Shown here: positions 8,848 through 17,920 of the stretch, piece after piece | Layout: each line of letters opens with the position of its first letter | Numbering within the stretch: the stretch's first letter is position 1 | Assembly (NCBI RefSeq): GCF_035556095.1 | Contig: NZ_DATMFT010000016.1 | Span: 62,001 to 126,000, forward strand | Length of the DNA stretch: 64,000 nt | Origin: Parapedobacter sp035556095 | GTDB taxonomy: Bacteria; Bacteroidota; Bacteroidia; Sphingobacteriales; Sphingobacteriaceae | Direction of reading: 5' to 3' | Position numbers and translations under genes: made by a program | The notes under the pieces: generated by a model | The model's database searches: none | Seen by the model: the letters and a program-made list of their open reading frames with translations, nothing else | Told to the model about the DNA's origin: nothing

Positions 8848-10065
8848 ATGGATAATAGCATACAATTAAGCCAGATGGAACAAGGGCAACGAAGTTCGAA
8901 GCGGTATATCGTTATCACGGCCTTTCTTGCACTCTTTGCAATCGTTGGATTCGGGTTCTACGGACTGCCGTTCTTTTTTGATTTCATCATGGAGGAGCGT
9001 GGTTGGTCCAGAACGGTCATTACTTCGGGTAATGCCGTTGGCAAGCTGATTGTCGCCCCATTGTTTGGATTTTTTGCGGGGTGGCTAATCGACCGCTACG
9101 GGCCACGGCAGTTGATGATGACTGGCGCTTTGATGCTGGCGATTGCGTTGATCGGGATCGCCTATTCCAGCTCTTTGGAAATGTTTTACCTCTTCTATGT
9201 ATTCAATGCGTTGGGGTACGTCTTCGGAGGTCCGCTACCGTGCCAGGTGCTCATTTCCCGGTGGTTTAACAAGAATAGAGGGAAAGCCATGGGCATTGCC
9301 TATCTGGGTATCGGGGCCGGTGGCGCATTGGCACCTTTGCTCGCTGCCCGGCTTGAATTGTGGTACGATTGGCACGTGGCTTTGGCCATGCTGGGGGTAA
9401 TCGGGTTTCTGATGGTGTTTATCTTTTCCTATTTCATTAAAGACAAACGGGAAAAGCCTGCACCGGTAGCCCAACAGAAAGTGGAAGGCGGTTCTATGCG
9501 GAGTATACTCCGAAGCCGCAACTTCTACCTCTTGGCAATAGGCAGCATGTGCTCGATCGGGGTTGTGGGCGGCATAGGCCAACACATCAAACTCTATTTG
9601 AGCGATCTGAACTATTCGCAGACAGAGGCTGCGCATGTGATGTCATTCGTGTTATTATCCAGCCTGATTGGCCGTGTACTGATGGGTTGGCTGGCCGATA
9701 TCATTAACCGGAAGTATGTCATGTTGACGATCTACCTGATTGTTATGGCATCGATCCCTTTGCTTCTGCTCCCCGACTTTGCCGGCCGTATATATATTTT
9801 CGCAATCGTTTTCGGTATCGGGCTTGGTGGCGACTACATGATCATTCCACTGATGGCTGGCGATCTGTTCGGGTTGAAGGCACTCGGTAGGACCATGGGG
9901 ATTATCCTCGTCGCTGATGGGGTGGCAGAGGCCCTTTTCCCCGTGCTACTGGGGGCATTATATAGCGAAAGTACCGGATATACTTTAGGGTTTTCGCTAT
10001 TGATCGGAGTCGCATTGCTCGGCGCTATTTTTATCTCCTTCTTGCCAAAGTCGCAGCAAGAATGA
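8848..10065 (+). CDS. MFS transporter (monocarboxylate/oxalate-formate-like subgroup)
   Basis: A 405-residue inner-membrane protein with about 12 hydrophobic helices. Helix 2-3 carries the MFS signature GWLIDRYGPRQLM, repeated in the second half as GWLADIINRKYVM. The N-terminal helix pair with GWSRTVITSG resembles the monocarboxylate porter and oxalate/formate antiporter subgroup, in which small organic acids are common substrates. Placed between catabolic enzymes and the SusC/SusD pair, it probably imports a released monosaccharide or sugar acid. The substrate cannot be read from sequence alone. Confidence 0.85.
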   Translation: MDNSIQLSQMEQGQRSSKRYIVITAFLALFAIVGFGFYGLPFFFDFIMEERGWSRTVITSGNAVGKLIVAPLFGFFAGWLIDRYGPRQLMMTGALMLAIALIGIAYSSSLEMFYLFYVFNALGYVFGGPLPCQVLISRWFNKNRGKAMGIAYLGIGAGGALAPLLAARLELWYDWHVALAMLGVIGFLMVFIFSYFIKDKREKPAPVAQQKVEGGSMRSILRSRNFYLLAIGSMCSIGVVGGIGQHIKLYLSDLNYSQTEAAHVMSFVLLSSLIGRVLMGWLADIINRKYVMLTIYLIVMASIPLLLLPDFAGRIYIFAIVFGIGLGGDYMIIPLMAGDLFGLKALGRTMGIILVADGVAEALFPVLLGALYSESTGYTLGFSLLIGVALLGAIFISFLPKSQQE

Positions 10066-10246
10066 GCGGGAATGCGGAACACAATACCTAGGTTAAGATT
10101 AAAATACAGTCAAAATAAATGAGTATGGAAAAAGAAAAACTAAAATGAAAGGCAGCTTTTTAGCGTCTTAAGCAATCTAGCAGCTACAGCATTTAAGCGA
10201 ATGGTAGTGTTATGCTGATTATTAAAAACCAATAAAAACGAAAAAT

Positions 10247-13200
10247 ATGAATTCTTATGTAGACCTTAAAGGCCGTACCCGACTGCCTTTGGTAAATCGG
10301 GTACTGCGTAATCTCGTAGTAACCACGGTGGCGGTAGTGGCAGCGATGCCCTACGTGTCGGCGGGAATGTTTAGCCCTGCTGATGTCACCTTACACCGAC
10401 TGGAAACGTCGGTACGGAAGCCCAACAGTATGTTGCAGGATACGGAGGTTCGCGGTACCATACGCGACTCGACAGGATCATTGCTTACCGGTGTATCCAT
10501 TCACGTTAAAAACCGGACGTCTATCGGTACGACCACCGATCTCAACGGACGCTATTTATTGAGTGTTCCGGCTGGATCCACGCTGACGTTCTCAATGGTA
10601 GGGTTCGAGACCCAAGAGATAGCGGTGGGTAACCAAGAAGTCATCGATGTGGTGCTTGTCGAATCCTCATCCATGTTGGATGATGTGGTCGTGACCGCTT
10701 TTGGTGGCGCGGTAAAGCGCACGGACATGATCGGCGCCATTACGTCGGTTAAGCCCTCAGATCTCAAAGTGCCATCCAGTAACCTGACCACCGCTTTGGC
10801 GGGACGGGTTGCCGGTATGATTGCCTATCAACGAAGCGGCGAGCCAGGTATGGACAATGCGGATTTCTTTATCCGTGGTGTAACCACATTCGGTTATAAA
10901 AAAGACCCGCTGATCCTGATTGACAACCTCGAAGTGACCACCACGGAATTGGCCCGTCTTCAACCGGATGACGTAGCGAGTTTCTCGATCATGAAAGATG
11001 CCACTGCAACGGCGCTGTATGGTGCCCGGGGGGCCAATGGAGTCATCCTGATTACGACCAAAGAAGGTACCGAAGGGAAGGTGAAAATTAATGTGCGGCT
11101 GGAAAACTCGATCTCGGCACCTACACGCAACGTGGAGCTGGCCGATCCCGTTACTTATATGGAGTTGCATAATGAAGCCGTGAAAACGCGGGATCCGTTG
11201 GGGGAACAGCCTTATTCCCAAGGGAAGATAGATAACACAAAGGCCGGAACGAATGCGATAGCCTACCCAGCGACTGATTGGCGGAAAGAACTTTTCAAGG
11301 ACTATACCATGAACCAACGGTTCAACCTCAACCTTTCCGGCGGTGGGAGCGTTGCCCGTTACTACGTGGCTGGAGCGGTTACCAAAGATAATGGCGTATT
11401 ACAGGTAGATCCGCGTAATAACTTCAATAGTAACATCGATCTGACGAGTTATAACCTTCGCTCGAACGTCAATGTTAACCTGACGAAATCCACCGAATTG
11501 ATTATCAGGATGAATGGCAACTTTGACGATTACACCGGGCCGATAGCGGGGGGAAAAGCGATGTACCAAATGGTGATGCGTACCAATCCGGTTCTTTTTT
11601 CCGCCTTTTATCCACCGGGCGAAGATTATCAGCACGTTACCCATATCATGTTTGGAAATTATGAGGAAGGTAATTACCTGAATCCTTATGCGGAAATGGT
11701 GAAAGGGTACCGTGATTATTCACGCTCGTATGTACTGGCCCAGTTGGAGTTGAAACAAGACCTGGCTTTCCTCACCGAAGGCTTGCAATTCCGTGCGTTG
11801 ATGAATACGAACCGGACCTCGTTTTTTGATGTCAACAGAGCCTATTCGCCATTCTACTACTCGTTAAACGGTTATAACCGGCGTGCGGACACCTATAGCT
11901 TATCGCTCATCAATGAGGATGGTGGACGGGAATACCTCGACTATAATGAAGGGCCGAAGGAGGTGAGTTCTATCTTTTACCTGGAGTCTGCGTTGAGCTA
12001 CAACCGGACATTCGGCGAAAAACATGGTTTGAGCGGCATGTTGGTATACATCATGCAAGAGCGGCTGTCGGCCAACGCGGGGAGTCTGCAGCTCTCCCTC
12101 CCGTATCGGAATATAGGTTTGTCGGGTAGAACAACGTATGCATACGATAGCCGGTATTTCTTCGAGTTCAATTTCGGCTATAACGGATCCGAGCGGTTTT
12201 ACAAAAACAACCGTTTCGGCTTTTTCCCGTCTGCCGGGTTAGCATGGACGATTTCCAACGAAAAATTCTTTGAACCGATTACGTCGACGGTCAACAACCT
12301 GCGCGTACGGGCCACTTACGGCTTGGTTGGTAACGATGCAATCGGGAGGCCGGAAGACCGGTTTTTCTATTTGTCGAATGTAGACATGGAGGCCGGTGGA
12401 GGCACGTTCGGCCGGGACAATGGCTATTCACGGTCGGGTGTTAACGTAACGCGGTACGCCAATTCGGACATCACTTGGGAGCAAGCCGAGAAGATGAATG
12501 TTGCTTTGGAAGTCGGACTGTTCAAGAAATTGGATATAACCGCAGATTTCTTTAAAGAACACCGGACCAATATCCTGATGGAACGGTCGCACATCCCATC
12601 AACTATGGGGCTTGGCACCGTCAATGTTATGGCCAATGTGGGTGAAGCCACAGGCCGGGGGGTCGATCTGTCGGCCAATTATTCGCATAGTTTTATCAAT
12701 GGGTTGTGGCTTCAAGGAATGGGCAATTTCACGTTTGCGCAAAGTGCTTTTAAAGTATATGAGGAGCCGGAATATAGCGAGTCGTGGCAGTCGCGTGTTG
12801 GCTATTCCGTCAATCAGGAATGGGGCTACATTGCCGAGCGCTTATTTGTTGATGAGCATGAGGTGGCCAATTCGCCGAGGCAGAATTTCGGTGAGTATAT
12901 GGCTGGCGATATCAAGTATCGTGACGTCAATCGGGATGGCCAGATTACCGAGTTGGATATGGTTCCCATTGGCTTTCCGACGATGCCCGAAATTGTATAT
13001 GGATTTGGTCTTTCCGCAGGATGGAAGAACCTTGATTTCAGTGTGTTCTTCCAAGGCCTGGCTAGGGAGTCATTCCGGATCGGCGTTGCCCAAACGGCGC
13101 CTTTTCTCAGTCATCGATACAGTCCCTCCGAATTGCCGGGGATAACGCTTCAGAATCAGCTGCTCAAAGCGTATGCGGACGACCATTGGTCTGAAGACAA

Positions 13201-13501
13201 CCGGAACCTCTACGCATTGTGGCCCCGGTTAACTGCCACCACCAATACAAACAATACCCAACGCAGTACGTGGTTTCAGCGCGACGGCAGCTTCCTACGG
13301 TTGAAGCAGGCTGAAATCGGATATACGCTGCCCCAGGGCCTCACTGATCGGGTGTGGCTGAATAGCTTGCGTTTTTATGTGAGCGGGACGAACCTGCTAT
13401 CGTGGAGTAAGTTTAAACTATGGGACGTGGAGATGGCGGACAATGGCTTGGGCTACCCCGTACAGCGCGTTGTCAATTTGGGTTTACATGTTTCATTATA
13501 A
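10247..13501 (+). CDS. susC: SusC/RagA-type TonB-linked outer membrane transporter
   Basis: A 1084-residue protein. A long positively charged N-region and hydrophobic core (residues about 14-38) serve as signal peptide. Residues about 67-150 are a carboxypeptidase-regulatory-like domain (VRGTIRDSTGSLLTGVSI ... GYETQ-type turn GFETQEIAV). The SusC junction follows (DDVVVTAFGG), then the plug domain with the TALAGRVAGM and FIRGVTTFG motifs and MKDATATALYGARGANG, and the 22-strand barrel ending in aromatic residues. SusC imports oligosaccharides through the outer membrane with TonB energy. The SusD partner begins 12 bases downstream. Confidence 0.95.
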   Translation: MNSYVDLKGRTRLPLVNRVLRNLVVTTVAVVAAMPYVSAGMFSPADVTLHRLETSVRKPNSMLQDTEVRGTIRDSTGSLLTGVSIHVKNRTSIGTTTDLNGRYLLSVPAGSTLTFSMVGFETQEIAVGNQEVIDVVLVESSSMLDDVVVTAFGGAVKRTDMIGAITSVKPSDLKVPSSNLTTALAGRVAGMIAYQRSGEPGMDNADFFIRGVTTFGYKKDPLILIDNLEVTTTELARLQPDDVASFSIMKDATATALYGARGANGVILITTKEGTEGKVKINVRLENSISAPTRNVELADPVTYMELHNEAVKTRDPLGEQPYSQGKIDNTKAGTNAIAYPATDWRKELFKDYTMNQRFNLNLSGGGSVARYYVAGAVTKDNGVLQVDPRNNFNSNIDLTSYNLRSNVNVNLTKSTELIIRMNGNFDDYTGPIAGGKAMYQMVMRTNPVLFSAFYPPGEDYQHVTHIMFGNYEEGNYLNPYAEMVKGYRDYSRSYVLAQLELKQDLAFLTEGLQFRALMNTNRTSFFDVNRAYSPFYYSLNGYNRRADTYSLSLINEDGGREYLDYNEGPKEVSSIFYLESALSYNRTFGEKHGLSGMLVYIMQERLSANAGSLQLSLPYRNIGLSGRTTYAYDSRYFFEFNFGYNGSERFYKNNRFGFFPSAGLAWTISNEKFFEPITSTVNNLRVRATYGLVGNDAIGRPEDRFFYLSNVDMEAGGGTFGRDNGYSRSGVNVTRYANSDITWEQAEKMNVALEVGLFKKLDITADFFKEHRTNILMERSHIPSTMGLGTVNVMANVGEATGRGVDLSANYSHSFINGLWLQGMGNFTFAQSAFKVYEEPEYSESWQSRVGYSVNQEWGYIAERLFVDEHEVANSPRQNFGEYMAGDIKYRDVNRDGQITELDMVPIGFPTMPEIVYGFGLSAGWKNLDFSVFFQGLARESFRIGVAQTAPFLSHRYSPSELPGITLQNQLLKAYADDHWSEDNRNLYALWPRLTATTNTNNTQRSTWFQRDGSFLRLKQAEIGYTLPQGLTDRVWLNSLRFYVSGTNLLSWSKFKLWDVEMADNGLGYPVQRVVNLGLHVSL

Positions 13502-13513
13502 ATGGAGTAGATC

Positions 13514-15412
13514 ATGAAAGAAATTAAAAGAATAGGAATCGGTGTTTTATTGTTGTTGGGTATTTCCTGCAACAGCTACCTTGACGTGGTTCCTGATAAC
13601 GTGGCAACCGTGGATCATGCATTTAACATGCGCAATACCGCAGAAAAATATCTATTTACCTGTTATCGTTACCTCCCGTCACATGCGAGTTTAGGTGATA
13701 ACCCTGCCTTTGCAACTGGCGACGAATTCTGGTTTTCCAATTCGTTTCTCCAGTTCCACTCGGCACCGGGATGGCAGATTGCCCGAGGTAACCAGAGCAT
13801 TGTCTCCCCGATTTTAAACTATTGGGACGGCGTCAGTCAACCGTTCAAAGGTATCCGCGACTGCAATATCTTCATCGAAAATATTGGTAGGGTACCCGAC
13901 ATGCTGGATGAAGAAAAGGACCGGTGGATTGCGGAGGCGAAGTTTTTAAAAGCCTATTATCATTTTTGGTTGATGCGGATGTATGGGCCGATTCCGATCA
14001 TCCGCGAAAATCTGCCGATTTCCGCGTCGGTTCAAGAGGTCCGTGTGGCGCGGGAGCCGATCGACGATTGTGTGGCCTATATTGTGGAGCTGTTGGACGA
14101 AGCCGTAGTGAACCTGCCTGACGTCATTTCGGATGAATTGACAGAACTGGGACGTATTACGAAAACCATTGCCTTGTCGGTGAAAGCGAAAGTGTTGGTG
14201 ACGGCAGCCAGTCCACTATTCAATGGAAATAACGAGTATGTAGGATTCGCTGGGCCCGACGGACGGGAGTTGTTCAACCAAACGTATTCGACCGATAAGT
14301 GGCAACAGGCAGCGGATGCCTGCCGGGAAGCGATCGATGCATGTCATGAGCTGGGTATGAAATTATACACGTTTGAGCTCGGCATCAGTCAGTTTTCGCC
14401 GTCGGAAGAGACCATCACCCAGATGAGTATACGGAATAGCGTAACGGAGCGATGGAATTCAGAGATTATTTGGGGCAATACAAATAGTACCGCTGTGGCT
14501 TTGCAGCGGCAAGCGACACCGCCGCTGGACCCTACAAACAGCGTAAATGCCAACACACTGGGAAATATGGCGCCGCCAATCAAAATCGCGGAGCAGTTCT
14601 ATTCGAAAAACGGGGTGCCCATCGATGAAGATGTGACCTATGATTACGCAGGGCGTTTTGAATTGCGTGAGGCAGATGAAGCAGATAAGTATCATCTGCA
14701 AACGGGATATACGACTGTTGGGCTCCATTTTGACCGCGAAGAGCGGTTTTATGCCAGCTTGGCGTTCGACGGCGGACTGTGGTATGGCCAGGGCCGATTA
14801 GATGATAACGATCAGTGGACCATCCAGGCTAAATTGGGGCAAGCACAAACGCGTGTATCCAATAACCGTTTCTCCGTAACCGGATACTGGCCCAAAAAAC
14901 TGGTTAATTATGAAAACATCATCGGTGCGGGAAACACCTATACCGTCCAATACTACCCTTGGCCTGTAATGCGGCTGTCGGATTTGTATTTATTGTACGC
15001 CGAGGCATTAAACGAACTGAATGAACAACCGAGCGACGAAACCTATGAATACTTAAATAAGGTTCGCGAGCGGGCGGGTTTGCCGACGGTCCAGGATGCA
15101 TGGACAAACTTCTCCAGACAGCCGGATAAATTCACCACACAGGTGGGGCTGCGGAGTATCATCCAGCAAGAGCGGCTGAACGAGCTGGCTTTTGAAGGGA
15201 AACGATTCTGGGACCTGAGGAGATGGAAACGTGCACATATCGAGTTGAATAACCTGATCACCGGTTGGGACATTGACCAAGAGAATCCGGAAACATACTA
15301 TCGCCAACGTGTATTATTCAACCAGACATTTATGATGCGTGATTATTTCTGGCCCATCCGGGAATCCAACCTGATTGTGAATCGGAATCTGGTGCAGAAT
15401 CCGGGTTGGTAA
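13514..15412 (+). CDS. susD: SusD/RagB-type nutrient-binding outer membrane lipoprotein
   Basis: A 632-residue lipoprotein with signal peptide and lipobox LGISC. Family features include the DNVATVDHAF N-terminal segment, tetratricopeptide-like helices (EAKFLKAYYHFWLMRMYGPIPII), KAKVLVTAASPLFNG, and the C-terminal RL-DLYLLYAEALNEL and FEGKRFWDLRRWK blocks, ending in QNPGW. SusD binds glycans on the cell surface and lids the SusC channel encoded directly upstream. At 632 residues it is longer than many SusD proteins, mainly through an insertion around residues 380-480. Confidence 0.95.
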   Translation: MKEIKRIGIGVLLLLGISCNSYLDVVPDNVATVDHAFNMRNTAEKYLFTCYRYLPSHASLGDNPAFATGDEFWFSNSFLQFHSAPGWQIARGNQSIVSPILNYWDGVSQPFKGIRDCNIFIENIGRVPDMLDEEKDRWIAEAKFLKAYYHFWLMRMYGPIPIIRENLPISASVQEVRVAREPIDDCVAYIVELLDEAVVNLPDVISDELTELGRITKTIALSVKAKVLVTAASPLFNGNNEYVGFAGPDGRELFNQTYSTDKWQQAADACREAIDACHELGMKLYTFELGISQFSPSEETITQMSIRNSVTERWNSEIIWGNTNSTAVALQRQATPPLDPTNSVNANTLGNMAPPIKIAEQFYSKNGVPIDEDVTYDYAGRFELREADEADKYHLQTGYTTVGLHFDREERFYASLAFDGGLWYGQGRLDDNDQWTIQAKLGQAQTRVSNNRFSVTGYWPKKLVNYENIIGAGNTYTVQYYPWPVMRLSDLYLLYAEALNELNEQPSDETYEYLNKVRERAGLPTVQDAWTNFSRQPDKFTTQVGLRSIIQQERLNELAFEGKRFWDLRRWKRAHIELNNLITGWDIDQENPETYYRQRVLFNQTFMMRDYFWPIRESNLIVNRNLVQNPGW

Positions 15413-15447
15413 TGTACTTATGCAAATGATAGTCAAAATTTACGACC

Positions 15448-16641
15448 ATGAAAAAAATTAGCTTCTATTTTTGGATTGTATTGATATCAGGCGTACTGAT
15501 TGGTGTCCAAGCTTGTAAGGATGAACCTGAACATACTCCAATTAGTCAGAATGATGATAAGCCGCAGGGCATCGCCAATCCACAAGTTAAAAACCTGCCG
15601 GGGGCAGCGCAGATAAGTTATGAATTGCCTCAAAGTAAAGGCTTATTGTATGTCAAAGCTGTTTATGAAATCCGTCCGGGGGTTATCCGGGAGGCAAAGG
15701 CTTCTTTTTACACCAATTCCATTGATATCGAAGGTTTCGCTAAAGAAGGAGAATATGATGTTAGTTTATATACGGTGGGGCGCAATGAACAGCACTCCGA
15801 ACCCGTCGTTGTTAAGGTAACTCCATCCACTCCTCCCGTGGTGGACGTATTTGGATCGCTCGAAATCGTGGAAGATTGGGGTGGGGCCACCGTGCTGCTG
15901 ACGAACGAGAGCGAAACGAGCATGACCGTGGAAGTGCTTACTACCGATGAGCAGGGCGACTTAGTCATTGCGGAAACATTTTATACAAAAATGCGCGACG
16001 CCCGGCTACCAGTCAGAGGATATGACCCAGAAGAACGTCTTTTCGGCGTGGTGGTGCGAGATCATTGGGATAACCGGTCGGACACCTTGTTTGCAGAAGT
16101 GGTGCCGTGGCTGGAGGAAAGTATACCGAAACCGTACGTTAAGGTAGACTTGCCGACAGACTATACTGTCGCCCACAACAGCGGTACGGCGTATCTCGAA
16201 CGCATTTGGGACGGCAATTACGGCGGTTCAGATTATGTATCGGTTCCCGGTCATGGTGTGCCGCAATGGTTCACATTCGATATGGGAACAGAAGCTAGGC
16301 TCTCCCGCGTGGTGCTCTTCAACCGGACACAGGCCCAGTATTTATATAATTCGGGTGCGGTGAAGCGTTGGGAGATTTACGGGTCAAACAACCCCAATCC
16401 GGATGGCAGTTTCGACGATAGTTGGACGTTACTGATGGAGTGCCAATCGATAAAGCCTTCGGGCTTACCTGCGGGTGAGAACACCGAGGAGGATCGGGCA
16501 TACGCTGCGGCCGGCGAAGAGTTTATTTTCCCCGAAGGCACACCTCCGGTGCGTTATCTCCGCTGGAAAGTATACGAGAACTGGGGCAAAGTGACCCACG
16601 TGAATATTGTCGAAATCGATCTTTTCGGCCAAGTACAATAA
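15448..16641 (+). CDS. DUF4959/DUF5126/DUF5000 surface lipoprotein with discoidin-like domain
   Basis: A 397-residue lipoprotein (signal plus Cys in VQACKD). Three domains: DUF4959-like FN3 module (about 45-130, KNLPGAAQISYELP), DUF5126-like FN3 module (about 131-225, FGSLEIVEDWGGATV) and a C-terminal DUF5000, F5/8 type C-like carbohydrate-binding module (about 240-397; RIWDGNYGG, PQWFTFDMG, RWEIYGSNNPNPDG, VRYLRWKVYENWG). It follows SusD by 35 bases, the usual position for SusE/SusF-type surface glycan-binding proteins. It probably captures the polysaccharide at the cell surface. Confidence 0.88.
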   Translation: MKKISFYFWIVLISGVLIGVQACKDEPEHTPISQNDDKPQGIANPQVKNLPGAAQISYELPQSKGLLYVKAVYEIRPGVIREAKASFYTNSIDIEGFAKEGEYDVSLYTVGRNEQHSEPVVVKVTPSTPPVVDVFGSLEIVEDWGGATVLLTNESETSMTVEVLTTDEQGDLVIAETFYTKMRDARLPVRGYDPEERLFGVVVRDHWDNRSDTLFAEVVPWLEESIPKPYVKVDLPTDYTVAHNSGTAYLERIWDGNYGGSDYVSVPGHGVPQWFTFDMGTEARLSRVVLFNRTQAQYLYNSGAVKRWEIYGSNNPNPDGSFDDSWTLLMECQSIKPSGLPAGENTEEDRAYAAAGEEFIFPEGTPPVRYLRWKVYENWGKVTHVNIVEIDLFGQVQ

Positions 16642-16654
16642 GTTAAACAAGCAA

Positions 16655-17914
16655 ATGTCAAAACCCATGAATACTAATCGTCAAAGCTTGCGGATATTAG
16701 TTTACCTGATAGTCGCAATGGTCACGGCGTCGTGCGGAAAGATGGACGCCATTTATAGTGATTTTTTAGAGGAAGGCGAGTTCATTTACCCGGCTAAAGC
16801 AGATTCGTTGAGAGCCCACCCAGGAAACAACAGAATAATGTTGTCTTGGGTTATTCTTTCAGACCCGAATGTGAGCAACGCCGTCATTTATTGGGATAAC
16901 CGAAGAGACTCATTGGAAGTATCCATATCCCAGTCGGTCCGACCGGACACGGTACGGGTAGAACTAACCGACATGGAAGAAAAATCCTATACTTTCCAGA
17001 TATTTACCCGGGACGATGAAGGCAACGTTTCGGTGATGTCGGAGATATTGGGCACCGTATACGGAGACATCTACCGTAATTCGTTGTTGACCCGTGCGGT
17101 CCGAAATTTGTCGGTTAGCGAGGATACCTTGGTGGTTGATTGGATGCCGGCTGAAGAAACCAGTATTGGTGATTCGCTGATCTATGAAGATACCGAAGGT
17201 AAGCTGAATCGGCTGTTTGTATCGTCGTCGGACGATACGACGAAATTACCGTTGTACGCTCCTGAGCATAATTTTGTGTATAAAACCCTATTCGTGCCGG
17301 ATTCACTCGCGATTGATACCTTCATGACCGCGGAGTTTGAGTTTGTGGTTGATCCCGATCTATTTAAAGGCGAAGTGGAGTTGAGTAAGTCGCGGTTCGC
17401 TCAATATAATTTGCCCACCGACACGCACGAGCCAAATGCAACTAATTCAACGATGAAAAACATCTGGGACGGAACCATGAATAAAGAAAGTCCAACGTTT
17501 ATTACGAAAGTCGACGGGGATATGCCGCAGTGGTTTACGTTTGATTTGGGCGTAACAGCCGAGTTGACGCGTATGCAGATCAATCAACGTGGAACTGCCT
17601 CGAACCGTCTTTATAACGGAGGGAATGTGAGAACTGCCGAAATCTGGGGCTCTGCGGATCCGAATCCGGACGGCAGTTGGGACAGCTGGATTTTGCTGGG
17701 GACATTCGAATCGTTTAAACCGTCGGGCGAGGGTGCGGTTACGTCGACAGACATCGCCTACGCGCTAGAGGGCGAAATGGTCACCTTTGAAGAAGGATTG
17801 CCGCCAGTGAGGTATATCCGGTTTAAAACCCTTTCCAATTGGGATTCCGACAAGCGTGGTTTTACCAATATCGGACAATTGACTTTTTGGGGTTACGAAG
17901 AAAAAGAAAATTAA
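16655..17914 (+). CDS. DUF4998 lipoprotein with C-terminal discoidin-like domain
   Basis: The N-terminal half matches DUF4998 (EFIYPAKADSLRAHPGNNR, LSWVILSDPNVSNAVIYWDN). The C-terminal 160 residues form a discoidin-like module similar to that of the preceding gene (NIWDGTMN, PQWFTFDLG, AEIWGSADPNPDGSW, VRYIRFKTLSNW). The signal has lipobox TASC. The frame is open from 16607, inside the upstream gene; ATG 16655 is preferred because it directly precedes a normal signal peptide (ATG 16667 is also possible), giving 419 residues. Its position in a SusC-SusD-lipoprotein series marks it as a second accessory surface glycan-binding protein. Confidence 0.87.
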   Translation: MSKPMNTNRQSLRILVYLIVAMVTASCGKMDAIYSDFLEEGEFIYPAKADSLRAHPGNNRIMLSWVILSDPNVSNAVIYWDNRRDSLEVSISQSVRPDTVRVELTDMEEKSYTFQIFTRDDEGNVSVMSEILGTVYGDIYRNSLLTRAVRNLSVSEDTLVVDWMPAEETSIGDSLIYEDTEGKLNRLFVSSSDDTTKLPLYAPEHNFVYKTLFVPDSLAIDTFMTAEFEFVVDPDLFKGEVELSKSRFAQYNLPTDTHEPNATNSTMKNIWDGTMNKESPTFITKVDGDMPQWFTFDLGVTAELTRMQINQRGTASNRLYNGGNVRTAEIWGSADPNPDGSWDSWILLGTFESFKPSGEGAVTSTDIAYALEGEMVTFEEGLPPVRYIRFKTLSNWDSDKRGFTNIGQLTFWGYEEKEN

Positions 17915-17920
17915 TTGAAG

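Noticed and set aside
10121..10150. Nine-codon leader peptide before the first SusC
   Set aside because: Too short, no ribosome-binding or attenuation structure; open frames this small are expected by chance.
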